From assembly GCF_027923225.1 (NCBI RefSeq), contig NZ_BSDI01000035.1, positions 1-64,000 of the forward strand: 64,000 bases of DNA, in the 5' to 3' direction. Below are positions 17,086-25,873 of the stretch, in pieces; within the stretch, counting starts at the first letter, position 1, and every line of letters begins with the position of its first letter. The notes under the pieces are model-generated. The model did not search any database. It had not been told where the DNA came from and was given only the letters and a program-made list of their open reading frames with translations. Both the position numbers and the translations under genes were made by a program. Source of the DNA: Phytohabitans aurantiacus. Lineage in GTDB: Bacteria > Actinomycetota > Actinomycetes > Mycobacteriales > Micromonosporaceae.

Positions 17086-18264
17086 GTGACGGCGAGTGAG
17101 GCGGCGGTAGCCGCACCTTCGAGACGGTGGCTGCGGGTGCTGCGGTTCGGCGCGCTCCTCACCACGATCCTGGGCCTGCTCTTCGGCCTCCCCTGGTGGA
17201 CCCTGGTGCTCGCGAGCGACCTGCCCGCCGCCCTCACCGCCACGGGCACGCTGCTCTTCGCGGCCGCGCTGGTCGCGTTCCCCGTATTCATGATCTTCGG
17301 CCACGGCCCCCGGCACCTCGACTGGGCGGCCCGCACCGGCGACACCCTCCTCGGCGTGGTCTGGGTCCTCTTCGCGTGGGCCCTGCTCAGCACGGTGCTC
17401 CGCGCGGCGCTCGGCATCGGCGGGGTGGCCGACCCCACCCGCTCCCGGATCGTCGCGGCGGCGGTCGCGGTGATCTCGCTGGTCCTGCTCGTCTGGGGAT
17501 ACGTCGAAGCGATGCGCGTGCCCCGGGTACGCCGCGTCGACGTCACACTCCCCCGGCTCGGCGCCGGCCTCGACGGCGTACGCGTCGTGCTGCTCACCGA
17601 CACCCACTACGGCCCGATCGACCGCGCCCGCTGGTCCGCCCGCGTCATCGAAGCCGTCAACGACCTCGACCCCGACATCGTCTGCCACACCGGCGACATC
17701 GCCGACGGCACCGTCGAGCAGCGCCGCGAGCAGGCCGCACCGCTCGGCACGGTCCAGGCGCGGCTCGCCAAGACGTACGTGACCGGCAACCACGAGTACT
17801 TCGGCGCCGCACAGGGCTGGCTGGACCACATGCGCGACCTCGGCTGGGAGGCTCTGCACAACCGGCACGTGGTGGTATCCCGAAACGGCGCGCAGCTCGT
17901 GATCGCCGGCGTCGACGACATCACCGCCGCCGGCTCCGGCGCCCCCGGCCACCGCGCCGACCACGCGGCCGCCCTGGCTGGCGCCGACCCGGACCTGCCC
18001 GTGCTACTCCTGGCCCACCAGCCGAAGCAGATCCGCGACGCCGTCGAGCACGGCATCGACCTCCAGATCTCCGGCCACACCCACGGCGGCCAGATCTGGC
18101 CGTTCCACTACCTGGTGCGCGTAGACCAGCCAGTGGTCCAGGGCCTGACCAGGCACAGCGACCGCACCCAGCTCTACACCAGCCGCGGCACCGGCTTCTG
18201 GGGCCCACCCTTCCGAATCTTCGCCCCCAGCGAAATCACCCTGCTAACCCTCCGCGCCGCCTAA
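17086..18264 (+). CDS. Membrane-anchored metallophosphoesterase
   Basis: 392 aa from a GTG. Four hydrophobic helices occupy about residues 18-150. The C-terminal ~230 residues are a calcineurin-like phosphoesterase with all metal-binding motifs: TDTHYG, GDIADG, GNHEYF, LLAHQPK and SGHTHGGQ. The YkuE/LpxH-like arrangement suggests hydrolysis of a phosphodiester or phospholipid-linked substrate at the cytoplasmic or outer membrane face. The true substrate cannot be told from sequence. It stands alone between the lyase terminator and a long non-coding stretch. Confidence 0.86.
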   Translation: MTASEAAVAAPSRRWLRVLRFGALLTTILGLLFGLPWWTLVLASDLPAALTATGTLLFAAALVAFPVFMIFGHGPRHLDWAARTGDTLLGVVWVLFAWALLSTVLRAALGIGGVADPTRSRIVAAAVAVISLVLLVWGYVEAMRVPRVRRVDVTLPRLGAGLDGVRVVLLTDTHYGPIDRARWSARVIEAVNDLDPDIVCHTGDIADGTVEQRREQAAPLGTVQARLAKTYVTGNHEYFGAAQGWLDHMRDLGWEALHNRHVVVSRNGAQLVIAGVDDITAAGSGAPGHRADHAAALAGADPDLPVLLLAHQPKQIRDAVEHGIDLQISGHTHGGQIWPFHYLVRVDQPVVQGLTRHSDRTQLYTSRGTGFWGPPFRIFAPSEITLLTLRAA

Positions 18265-18363
18265 CCCCGCCCCGTTCCCCGCACCGCTGCGCCCGCCCGC
18301 CGCCTCGTTCCGCCCGCCGCGCTGGTTCCGCGCGCCCCGCCCCCGCCCGGCTCTGCGCCGCGC

Positions 18364-18387
18364 GGGGCGGGGCGGGGCGGGGCGGGG
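18364..18387 (+). repeat. G-quadruplex-type G-tract cluster
   Basis: Five GGGG tracts separated by single C residues (18364-18367, 18369-18372, 18374-18377, 18379-18382, 18384-18387). This fits the intramolecular G-quadruplex pattern with very short loops. Function unknown. Confidence 0.7.
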
Positions 18388-18588
18388 CCACCCCCGCCCC
18401 GCCGCGCCACGCCTGCCACGCCCCGCCTGGCGCCCGGCGCGCCGCGCCTTCTGTCGCCGATCAAGAAGCCCTGGCCCTCCGGGCCACCCACAGCGGGGCG
18501 CGAGAGGGGCAACCCAGCCCACGCCCGTCCCCTCCCCGGACGCCGCCGTCCGCCCGCGACAGCGTGTCGCCACACCTCGCTCGCCTCC

Positions 18589-18645
18589 CGCCGATCAAGG
18601 GCGAACGCACGTGCTTTGATCTCCGATCCACGCGCGGGCGCCGCC
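18589..18645 (-). repeat. Half copy of the 83-bp palindromic element
   Basis: It begins with the same CGCCGATCAAGGGCGAA(C/T)GCACG arm as the full copies but loses similarity after about 35 bases, so only one side of the palindrome remains. Confidence 0.5.
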
Positions 18646-18681
18646 CGGCCAGCGCGGCACGGCGTGTCGCCACGCCGCTTG

Positions 18682-18764
18682 CGCCGATCAAGGGCGAATG
18701 CACGTGGTTGGATCTCTTTTCGCGTGCATTTGCCCTTGATCCATGCGAATGGCCTTGATCGGCG
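18682..18764 (-). repeat. 83-bp palindromic dispersed element, copy 1
   Basis: Terminal 12-bp inverted repeats (CGCCGATCAAGG and CCTTGATCGGCG) enclose a hairpin with 19-bp arms (18686-18704 and 18723-18741, one mismatch). The reverse complement matches the copies at 19247-19330 and 60540-60622 nearly base for base, including the loop GAAAAGAGATCCAACCA. No protein is encoded. Confidence 0.8.
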
Positions 18765-19104
18765 AGCGCTGCGGTGGGTCCGCAGCAGCTCCGCGGCGGG
18801 TGGCGAGCTCGCGCGCGGACTCGACGCCGCCGCCGCGGCGCGGCAACGGCGATTCGTCCGCTTTGACTACCGGCAAGATCTCGGCTCGACGCGCGCGGCG
18901 CTACCGGCCTGAGCCGCGCCACGCACCCCGCGATCGGACATACCACTCATAGCGGCCGGATAGAGCGCCAGGGCCGCAGGCCCGCAGCGCCTAAACGATC
19001 TACTTCAAGAGATTTCGGGCTACCGCGACGTCCGCCGCGGTCAGAGCCGTTGCTCCCGCGGCCTCACCGTCCGCGGCTCCACAACCCGCCCGGACGTTGC
19101 AGCG

Positions 19105-19164
19105 AAATCCCTGATATCGCGCCCTCCGAGCGCGTTCAAGCCGACAAAATCAGGGATTTTGTCG
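19105..19164. repeat. Nested inverted repeats around AAATCCCTGAT
   Basis: AAATCCCTGAT (19105-19115) is matched by its complement at 19149-19159. The second copy also lies inside a tight hairpin CGACAAAATC-AGG-GATTTTGTCG (19142-19164). The AT-rich core stands out against the surrounding GC-rich sequence. It could be a protein-binding site or terminator-like structure; no gene next to it clearly uses it. Confidence 0.5.
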
Positions 19165-19246
19165 GGATCTTGAGCGTGCCCCGGGCGCGCGGCGGGCGAG
19201 CCGGAGGGAGCGACATGCCGGGCCACGACGGCGCCGCAGCACGTCG

Positions 19247-19330
19247 CGTCGATCAAGGAAATGTCCATCGACCAAGGGCAAACGCACGCGGAAAAGAGAT
19301 CCAACCACGTGCATTCGCCCTTGATCGGCG
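19247..19330 (+). repeat. 83-bp palindromic dispersed element, copy 2
   Basis: 84 bp, in the opposite orientation to copy 1 and 483 bp from it. It keeps the terminal inverted repeats (one substitution) and the central CACG...GAAAAGAGATCCAACCACGTG hairpin core. It ends 56 bases from the stop codon of the ArsR-type gene. Confidence 0.8.
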
Positions 19331-19385
19331 GGGAAGAGCGGGCCGAGCAGCGCGCGGACCGAGCAGCGGGCAGGGCGGGGGAGGG

Positions 19386-20429
19386 CTAGGTTGCTAGTTG
19401 TTCGCCTAGGGCGGTGCGGAGGTAGCGGAGGCGGCGGCCGGTGCGCTGGCCGACGATCAGGCCGGCGTCGCGCAGGGTGGTGAGGTGGTGGGAGGCAGTC
19501 GCTGGGGCCAGGCGCAGCGCCTCGGCCACCTCGCCGGTGCTGGACGGCACGGCGAGCAGCGTGAGCACCGCCGCGCGCGTCGAGCCCAGCAATGCGGCCA
19601 AGGCCGCGGACGGCGCAGGCGGCTCAGGCCAGGCCGACGACGCGAAGGCAGGCGAGGACGCCAAGGCAGGCGAGGACGAACGCGAAGGCGCGGGCGAGGG
19701 CGAGGGCGGGGAGGACCAGAGGGCGGCGTAGCCGCGCGGTGGGTACCAGAGGGCTCGGCCGCTCGGGGTGCCGGTGGTCGTGTACACCATCGGGCCGGCG
19801 AACGCGGCTGGCATCAGCGCGAGCGGGCTGCCATCGTGTGCCCAGTCGCCGTGCTTGGCGTACCCGAGAAGCAACGCCGAACCGTCCCAGCTCAGCTCGG
19901 GATGGAGTCCCGCGAGCAGCGCTCGCGGCCCGTGTTCGGCGGCGGCGAGCGCGCGGTGTGCGATCTCGCCCTCGACGGTCGCGCGCAGGCGCGGCCAGAT
20001 CGGGGCGATGGCGAGCCTGAAGTATCGGCGCACCTGCGCGATCAGGTCGGCCAGTGCGCCCGCCGGGTCGGTCTCGAATCGGGTGATTTCGGGCGGCGCG
20101 CGGTGGCCGGTCCAGCCGGCGGCTACCTCCGCCGCGACCCGGTCGAGTGGGGTGGCGGCGATGGTGCGCAGCTCGTCGTCGAGGCTGGGGCGACTGGTGG
20201 CCGGCACGGGGGTGAGGAAGTCGGGCACGTAGCAGGTCGGGCCGCGCAGCAGGGTGAGGAACGTGTCGACGCCGGCGAGGCGCGGGCGCACCCGGTCTCG
20301 CCAGGCCGCGTACATCCAGTGTCGCTGGGGCTGGTGCAGCGCGAAGCCACTCGCCACCACCTCGACCATCGGCGAGTGCGCGAACCTCAGCCCGGCCAGG
20401 TCGGCGGGCGCGAACTCGATCCGGATCAC
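19386..20429 (-). CDS. ArsR-family regulator with long N-terminal domain (DUF5937-like)
   Basis: 347 aa from the GTG at 20429 (VIRIEFAPADLAGLRFAHSP is the usual N-terminus of this group). The N-terminal ~225 residues form a large unnamed domain with conserved aromatic and His residues. A Ser/Pro/Ala-rich linker follows. The C-terminal ~80 residues are a winged helix of the ArsR type (STGEVAEALRLAPATASHHL, then LIVGQRTGRRLRYLRT). No metal-binding cysteines are seen, so it is probably not a metal sensor. It diverges from the aldo/keto reductase gene and likely regulates it. Confidence 0.8.
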   Translation of the reverse strand: MIRIEFAPADLAGLRFAHSPMVEVVASGFALHQPQRHWMYAAWRDRVRPRLAGVDTFLTLLRGPTCYVPDFLTPVPATSRPSLDDELRTIAATPLDRVAAEVAAGWTGHRAPPEITRFETDPAGALADLIAQVRRYFRLAIAPIWPRLRATVEGEIAHRALAAAEHGPRALLAGLHPELSWDGSALLLGYAKHGDWAHDGSPLALMPAAFAGPMVYTTTGTPSGRALWYPPRGYAALWSSPPSPSPAPSRSSSPALASSPAFASSAWPEPPAPSAALAALLGSTRAAVLTLLAVPSSTGEVAEALRLAPATASHHLTTLRDAGLIVGQRTGRRLRYLRTALGEQLAT

Positions 20430-20436
20430 GCTCCAA

Positions 20437-20452
20437 TTCGAGCACAGTCGAA
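20437..20452. promoter_or_regulatory. Small dyad in the ArsR/aldo-keto reductase divergent region
   Basis: TTCGA-N6-TCGAA sits eight bases upstream of the ArsR-type start and 42 bases upstream of the reductase. The arms are short; it is offered only as a candidate operator. Confidence 0.3.
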
Positions 20453-20493
20453 CGGCTAACGACCAGGTCGGGCGGCGTCCTATGGTCACCGTC

Positions 20494-21474
20494 ATGGAGT
20501 ACACCTACCTGGGCCGCACGGGACTGAGCGTGAGCCGGATCTGCCTCGGCACGATGAACTTCGGCTGGCAGATCGACGAAGCCACGAGCCACGCGGTACT
20601 GGACAAAGCGGTCGACGCGGGCGTCAACTTCGTCGACACGGCGAACATGTACGGGCGGGTGGACTACGAGGGGACGAGCGAGCAGTACATCGGGAGCTGG
20701 ACCGCGGAAAAAGGGCGGCGCGACAAGATCGTGCTGGCCACCAAGGTGTACGCGCCGATGAGCGACTGGCCAAACGATCGGGGGCTGTCGGCGCGGCACA
20801 TCATCGCGGCGTGCGAGGCGTCGCTGCGACGGTTGCGCACCGACTGGATCGACCTGTACCAGATGCACCACGTGCAGCGGGACACGCCGTGGGAGGAGAT
20901 CTGGCAGGCGATGGAGACGCTCGTCGGGCAGGGCAAGATCCGGTACGTCGGCTCGTCGAACTTCGCCGGCTGGCACCTCGCCACCGCGCAGGCGGCCGCG
21001 GAAAAGCGGCACTTCCTGGGGCTCGTGTCGGAGCAGTGCAAGTACAACCTGCTGACCCGGCACGTCGAGCTGGAGGTGCTGCCCGCGGCGATCGGGCTGG
21101 GTATCGGGGTGCTGCCGTACTCGCCGCTGCACTTCGGCGCGCTCTCGGGTGCCCTGCGCAAGCAGCGGGAGGGCGTTCAGGGGCGGAGCGTGCTGCACGC
21201 GCCGGATCGGGTCGAGCCACACCGGGCCGCGCTCGAGGAGTACGAGAAGCACTGCGCCGAGATCGGCGTCGAGCCGACCGCGGTGGCGCTGGCGTGGCTG
21301 CTGTCGCGACCCGGCGTCACCGCGCCGGTGGTCGGGCCGCGGGCGCCCGAGCAGCTCGACCTCGCGTTTCAGGCGGTGGAGACCGAGCTGAGTCCGGAGA
21401 CGCTGGCGCGGCTCGACGAGCTGTTTCCGCCGATCGGCAAGGGCGGCCCGGCGCCGGAGGCGTGGGCCTGGTAA
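20494..21474 (+). CDS. Aldo/keto reductase
   Basis: 326 aa, the normal length of the family. A (beta/alpha)8 barrel is indicated by MEYTYLGRTGLSVSRICLGT at the start, and the catalytic tetrad is visible: Asp and Tyr in VDTANMYG, Lys in ATKVY and His in QMHH. The C-terminal NADPH-binding signature appears as VGPRAPEQLD. It reduces carbonyl compounds with NADPH in the cytoplasm. It resembles the YajO/Tas-like group; substrate unknown. The DinB gene follows 13 bp later on the same strand. Confidence 0.88.
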   Translation: MEYTYLGRTGLSVSRICLGTMNFGWQIDEATSHAVLDKAVDAGVNFVDTANMYGRVDYEGTSEQYIGSWTAEKGRRDKIVLATKVYAPMSDWPNDRGLSARHIIAACEASLRRLRTDWIDLYQMHHVQRDTPWEEIWQAMETLVGQGKIRYVGSSNFAGWHLATAQAAAEKRHFLGLVSEQCKYNLLTRHVELEVLPAAIGLGIGVLPYSPLHFGALSGALRKQREGVQGRSVLHAPDRVEPHRAALEEYEKHCAEIGVEPTAVALAWLLSRPGVTAPVVGPRAPEQLDLAFQAVETELSPETLARLDELFPPIGKGGPAPEAWAW

Positions 21475-21487
21475 ATCCGGTGCGTCC

Positions 21488-22030
21488 ATGGAGAAGGCGC
21501 AGGTAGCGTTCCGCACCATGCCGCCTGCTCGCGAACGCCCGCCCTTCACCGCCGACGAACGCACCGCGCTGGTCGGCTGGCTCGACATGCAACGGGCGAT
21601 CGTGCACTGGAAGTGCGAGGGACTGTCCGATGAGGACGCTCATCGGTCGGTGCTGCCCAGCTCGCCGCTGATGACGGTCGCGGGCCTCGTCTCGCACCTG
21701 CGCTGGGTCGAATTCACCTGGTTCGAGGTGCTCTTCCTGGGCCGGCCCGCGACCGGGCCGCAGTTCGACGAAGAGGTCGAAGACCGCGACTTCATGGTCG
21801 AGGGGGTGCCGCTCGCGCGCCTGCTCGACGAGTACGACCAGCAGTGCCGGCTCACCAACGAGATCGTGGCGGCGCACTCGCTCGACGACGTCGGCAAGCA
21901 CCCCGACTTCCGCTCGGCCGCCGCCAACCTGCGTTGGATGCTCATCCACATGGTCGAGGAGACCGGCCGGCACGCCGGTCACCTCGACGTGGTGCGCGAG
22001 CTCGTCGACGGGGGCAAGGGCTACTTCTGA
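21488..22030 (+). CDS. DinB-family (DUF664) metal-binding protein
   Basis: 180 aa; an ATG at 21518 (MPPARERPPFTADE) is an equally likely start. Four-helix bundle with the metal-binding His pattern of the family: SHLRWVE in helix 2 and HMVEETGRHAGHLD near the C-terminus. Actinobacterial members are putative mycothiol- or bacillithiol-dependent transferases or isomerases, here with unknown substrate. It follows the aldo/keto reductase closely and may share its transcript. The end overlaps the convergent ABC ATPase gene by 10 bases. Confidence 0.82.
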   Translation: MEKAQVAFRTMPPARERPPFTADERTALVGWLDMQRAIVHWKCEGLSDEDAHRSVLPSSPLMTVAGLVSHLRWVEFTWFEVLFLGRPATGPQFDEEVEDRDFMVEGVPLARLLDEYDQQCRLTNEIVAAHSLDDVGKHPDFRSAAANLRWMLIHMVEETGRHAGHLDVVRELVDGGKGYF

Positions 22031-22932
22031 GCGGCGCACCCCACGAGGTGGTCGTCGTCGACCGCCACCAACTCGGAGTCGCTCGCGCAGTCGCCGCCGT
22101 CGTGGATGGCGCATCGGCCGTCGATCGTGCGGGCGATGTCGGCGCGCGTCCACTTGCGATGCATTTGCGGCACCGATGACAGCAGGGTTCGCGTGTACGG
22201 GTGGCGCGGGTTGCCGAAGACCTTGTCGGTGCTGCCCATCTCGACCACCGTGCCGCTGCGCAGGATCACCGCCCGGTCGCTGATGTAGTGGCCGAGCGAC
22301 AGGTCGTGGGTGATGAACAGGATGCCCAGCCCGCGCGCCTTGAGGTCGGCGAGCAGGTTCAGCACGTCGATGCGGGTCGAGGCGTCGAGCATCGAGATGA
22401 TCTCGTCGGCCACCAGCAGCTTGATGTCGAGCAGCAGCGCCCGCGCGATCAGCATGCGCTGGAGCTGGCCGCCGCTGAGCTGGTGCGGGTACTTGTCGAG
22501 CACCTGCCGGGGATCGAGCCGCACCGACTCCAGGGCGGTGTCGATGCGCTTGCGCCACTCGGCGGCGTTGACGTCGGGGAAGAAGGTCGGCCGGATGGTG
22601 TGCAGCACCCGGTCGGCCTTGAAGATCGGGTTGTAGGTGCTGAACGGGTCCTGGAAGACGCCCTGCACCCGCTTGTAGTACCCGGCGAGCCGCCGGCCCT
22701 TGAGCCTCGACACGTCGGTGCCGTCGAACATGATGTTGCCGCCGCTCACCGACGCGAGCCGCAACACCATGCGACCGATCGTGGTCTTGCCGCTGCCGCT
22801 CTCGCCGATCAGCGACACGACCTCCCCCGGCTTGACCGTGAAGGTGGCGTCGCGCACGGCGGTCAGCTCGCGCCCGCCGAAGGCGCCGACCCGGTACTTC
22901 TTCGTGACCCGTTCCAGCGACAGCATGCTCAT
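22021..22932 (-). CDS. ABC transporter ATPase, oligopeptide/oligosaccharide type (OppF-like)
   Basis: 303 aa. Walker A GESGSGKT at about 38-45, signature LSGGQLQR, Walker B LLVADEI and switch HDLSLGHY. The C-terminal extension with HPYTRTLLSSVP and two cysteines is the one shared by OppD/OppF/DppF ATPases. The start overlaps the stop of the OppD-like gene by four bases. It energises the importer built from the two permeases and the lipoprotein upstream. Confidence 0.9.
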   Translation of the reverse strand: MSMLSLERVTKKYRVGAFGGRELTAVRDATFTVKPGEVVSLIGESGSGKTTIGRMVLRLASVSGGNIMFDGTDVSRLKGRRLAGYYKRVQGVFQDPFSTYNPIFKADRVLHTIRPTFFPDVNAAEWRKRIDTALESVRLDPRQVLDKYPHQLSGGQLQRMLIARALLLDIKLLVADEIISMLDASTRIDVLNLLADLKARGLGILFITHDLSLGHYISDRAVILRSGTVVEMGSTDKVFGNPRHPYTRTLLSSVPQMHRKWTRADIARTIDGRCAIHDGGDCASDSELVAVDDDHLVGCAAQK

Positions 22933-23879
22933 TGGGCCTTCCAGCAGGCGACGTGGTGGTTCTTGTCGACCTCGACGAACGGCGGCTCTTCGACGCAACG
23001 CGCGAACGCCAGCGGGCACCGGTCGCGGAACCGGCAGCCGGCCGGCGGGTTGAGCAGCCCTGGCGGGCTGCCGGGGATGCCCGCCAGCTTGCGGTCCGCG
23101 TACCGGACGCCGACTTCGGGCAACGACGAAATCAGGAGCTGCGTGTACGGGTGCCGGGGCGCGTTGACCACCACATCGGCGGGCGCCTTCTCGGCGAGCT
23201 TTCCGGCGTACATGACCATGATGGTGTCGGCGATCTGGTACACCAGCGAGATGTCGTGCGTGACCACGATCATGCTCTTGACGAACTCGCGATCGCGGAA
23301 CTCCACCAGCGTCTCGGCCACCGCCCGTTGGGTCGACACGTCGAGCGCGGAGGTGACCTCGTCGGCGATGAGCAGGCTTGGATTGAGCAATGTGGACAGT
23401 ACTAGAACCATCCGCTGCTTCATGCCGCCCGACAGCTCGATCGGGTAGTTGTTGAGAACTTCCCGCTTGAGCCCAACGAGGTCGAGCCGGCGCTCCAGCT
23501 CAGGCTTGATCTCGCTGTACTTGACGCCCCGCGCACCCAGCAACTCGGAGATCATCTTGCCGATCTTCCGGGTCGGGTTGAGCGCGCTCATCGCGTACTG
23601 CGGGATGAGCGAGACCTCCTTGAACCGGAACGCGTTCATCGCGTCCTGGTCGCCGATCGGCAGCGGCTTGCCGTCGAGCTCGACGCCGCCCTCGACCAGC
23701 CGCATGCGGGTGTCGAGGCGGATGAGGCTCTTGCTCAATGTGGACTTGCCCGACCCGGACTCCCCCGCCAGCCCCATGATCTCGCCGTCGGCCACGGTGA
23801 ACGTCGCGCCGTCGAGGGCCTTCACGTCGCCGCGCAGCGTCCGGTAGTACACCTTCAGGTTGTCGACCCGCAGGCTCAT
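22929..23879 (-). CDS. ABC transporter ATPase, oligopeptide/oligosaccharide type (OppD-like)
   Basis: 316 aa. Walker A GESGSGKS, Q-loop IPQYAMSALNP, signature LSGGMKQR, Walker B LLIADEVTSALD, and a C-terminal iron-sulfur-like cluster region with the cysteines CRFRDRCPLAFARC and the later ACW. These features are typical of OppD/DppD. It lies three bases downstream of the DppC-like permease stop and overlaps the OppF-like start. Confidence 0.9.
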   Translation of the reverse strand: MSLRVDNLKVYYRTLRGDVKALDGATFTVADGEIMGLAGESGSGKSTLSKSLIRLDTRMRLVEGGVELDGKPLPIGDQDAMNAFRFKEVSLIPQYAMSALNPTRKIGKMISELLGARGVKYSEIKPELERRLDLVGLKREVLNNYPIELSGGMKQRMVLVLSTLLNPSLLIADEVTSALDVSTQRAVAETLVEFRDREFVKSMIVVTHDISLVYQIADTIMVMYAGKLAEKAPADVVVNAPRHPYTQLLISSLPEVGVRYADRKLAGIPGSPPGLLNPPAGCRFRDRCPLAFARCVEEPPFVEVDKNHHVACWKAQ

Positions 23880-23882
23880 GCC

Positions 23883-24848
23883 TCACATCTCCCGCAGCTT
23901 GGGGTTGAAGACCTCGTCGAGCCCGACGTTCATGATGTAGAGCGCGCCGACGATCGCGGTGATCCCCAGCCCTGGCGGCAGGAACCACCACCACAGGCCG
24001 AGCTGGAGCGCGCTCCAGTGCACCGCGTTGTTCATCATCAGGCCGAGCGACATCACGCCGGTCGGGCCGAGCCCGATGAAGTCGAGGGTGGCGGCGAAGA
24101 GCACCGAGCCGCCGAAGAGCAGGATGAACGTCATGAACAGGTAGGAGCTCATGTTGGGCGCGATCTCGCGCCGGATGATCGCTCCGGAGCCCATGCCGCT
24201 CAGCCGGGCCAGGTCGACGAAGTCGCGGGTACGCAGCGAGAACGTCTGCGCGCGCACCGCGCGCGCCACCCACGGCCAGGAGAAGATCCCGATGAAGAGG
24301 GCCTGCGACGGGACGCTGGTGATGCCGATGTACGTGTGCAGGATGATCAGTACGGCCAGCGCGGGCAGCACCAGCACGATGTTGGTGAGCATGTTGAGCG
24401 CCTCGTCGACCAGGCCACCCACGTATCCCGCCACGAAGCCGATCGTCATGCCGATCAGCGCGGCCAGCCCGCCACCGAGCAGGCCGACCAGGAACGTGGA
24501 CCGGATCCCGTGCACGAACTGGAGGAACACGTCCTGCCCGAAGGTGGTCGTGCCGAACCAGTACTCGCCCGACGGTCCGCTGCTCTGCGGCCCGACGTAC
24601 TCGCTGTGGCCGTAGTCGTAGAAGAGCGGCGCGATCAGGCCCAGCGCGAGAAAGGCCAGGACGACGATCCCGCCGCCGACGACCTTCTTGTTGCGCAGCG
24701 CGAAGTGCAGCGCGTCGCGGGTGCGGCGCGCGCCGGGCTGCGCGGCCGCGACCGGGCCGGCGGCCACCGGCACCGCGGGTGCCGAGACCGCTTCGCCGCC
24801 AGCGGCCGGCGCGGCCTCCTCCCGTGCCGCAGGGGCAAGGTCACTCAT
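23883..24848 (-). CDS. ABC transporter permease (DppC/OppC-like)
   Basis: 321 aa. A ~60-residue Ala/Pro-rich cytoplasmic N-terminus precedes six membrane helices. The inner-membrane permease motif is GIFSWPWVARAVRAQTFSLRTRDFVDLARLSG. The start overlaps the DppB-like stop by four bases. With the DppB-like protein it forms the transmembrane channel of the importer. Confidence 0.88.
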   Translation of the reverse strand: MSDLAPAAREEAAPAAGGEAVSAPAVPVAAGPVAAAQPGARRTRDALHFALRNKKVVGGGIVVLAFLALGLIAPLFYDYGHSEYVGPQSSGPSGEYWFGTTTFGQDVFLQFVHGIRSTFLVGLLGGGLAALIGMTIGFVAGYVGGLVDEALNMLTNIVLVLPALAVLIILHTYIGITSVPSQALFIGIFSWPWVARAVRAQTFSLRTRDFVDLARLSGMGSGAIIRREIAPNMSSYLFMTFILLFGGSVLFAATLDFIGLGPTGVMSLGLMMNNAVHWSALQLGLWWWFLPPGLGITAIVGALYIMNVGLDEVFNPKLREM

Positions 24849-25840
24849 GCGGCGCCTCCCGTCATGCCGGTCCGGGTACGCGGGTCGACCAGGACGTAGA
24901 CGATGTCGATCACGAAGTTCGCGATCAGCACCCCGATCACGATGAACAGGAAGGCGCCCTGGAGCAGGAAGAAGTCCTGGTTCTGGATCGCCATGAGGAT
25001 CAGGCGCCCGAGGCCGGGATACCCGAACACGATCTCGGTGACCAGCGCGCCGGCCACCAGCACGCCGAGCTGAAGCGCGAGGCCGGTGAGCTGCGGCAGG
25101 AGGGCGTTGCGGAACGCGTACCGGCGGATCAGCCGGCGCGGCGCGCCGAGCGCCTCCAGGTAGTTGGCGTAGTCGGCTTCCAGCTCATAAATGATCATGT
25201 TGCGCATGCCGATGGCCCAGCCGCCGAACGCCACCAGGAACAGCGACAGGAACGGCAGGAACCAGTGCTGGATCAGGCTGTTGAAGAACACCAGCGACCA
25301 CGACGGCTGCAGGTCGAAGCTGTAGCCGCCGGCGACCGGGAAGACGCCCGCGATGATCGCGAGACTCCAGGCCAGCACGATCGCGATCCACATGTACGGC
25401 GTGGCCGTGAGCGCGTACCCGAGGGGCAGCACGGTGTTGTCGAGCCACTTGCGGCGGGCGGCGAGCGCGCCCACCTTGTTGCCGGCGTACCAGCTCAACA
25501 GGATGGATGGGATGAGGAGGGCGAGCGTGTACGGCACCGCGTCGAGGATCACCTCGGTGACCGGCGCGGGAAACAGCCACACGCTGATACCCATGTTGCC
25601 CTGCAACAACTCGGCCCAGTAGTTCAGGTACTGCCGCCAGAGCGGCACGTCCAGGCCGAACACGTTGTTGTAGTACTCCCGCATCGGAGCGATCGCGTCC
25701 GGATTGGACACTGACGTCCGGGTGAGCATCCGCAGGACCGGATCTCCCGGCATGAACCGGGGGATCAGCCAGTTGAGCGTCACCGCGACGAAGAACGTCA
25801 GCAGGTAGATCGCTACCTTTCTCGCGAAGTACCGGCGCAC
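24845..25840 (-). CDS. ABC transporter permease (DppB/OppB-like)
   Basis: 331 aa from a GTG. The first helix (VAIYLLTFFVAVTLNWLIP) and the following PRFMPGDPV are the hallmark N-terminus of this family. Six helices are present, with the loop MRNMIIYELEADYANYLEALG as the ATPase-contact (EAA-like) motif. It is second in the operon, 33 bp after the substrate-binding lipoprotein. Confidence 0.88.
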   Translation of the reverse strand: MRRYFARKVAIYLLTFFVAVTLNWLIPRFMPGDPVLRMLTRTSVSNPDAIAPMREYYNNVFGLDVPLWRQYLNYWAELLQGNMGISVWLFPAPVTEVILDAVPYTLALLIPSILLSWYAGNKVGALAARRKWLDNTVLPLGYALTATPYMWIAIVLAWSLAIIAGVFPVAGGYSFDLQPSWSLVFFNSLIQHWFLPFLSLFLVAFGGWAIGMRNMIIYELEADYANYLEALGAPRRLIRRYAFRNALLPQLTGLALQLGVLVAGALVTEIVFGYPGLGRLILMAIQNQDFFLLQGAFLFIVIGVLIANFVIDIVYVLVDPRTRTGMTGGAA

Positions 25841-25873
25841 GCGCGCCCTCCCCTCACTTTCCCGTGCGGCTGG

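Larger units (their letters stand above)
18265..19385. other. Gene-free 1.1-kb region with repeats and hairpins
   Basis: No credible gene is seen on either strand. Short open frames here are composition artefacts that run through palindromes. The stretch holds a G-tract cluster, a half copy and two full copies of an 83-84-bp palindromic element in opposite orientations, and nested inverted repeats around AAATCCCTGAT. It separates the metallophosphoesterase from the ArsR-type gene and looks like a site where small mobile or structural repeats accumulated. Confidence 0.7.

Noticed and set aside
18616..18912. Possible 98-aa gene in the 1.1-kb gene-free region
   Set aside because: It runs through the palindromic element and has no ribosome binding site or family resemblance.
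18961..19080. tRNA or small RNA gene in the gene-free region
   Set aside because: No cloverleaf, T-loop or conserved RNA motif could be found; no tRNA or rRNA is seen anywhere in the window.
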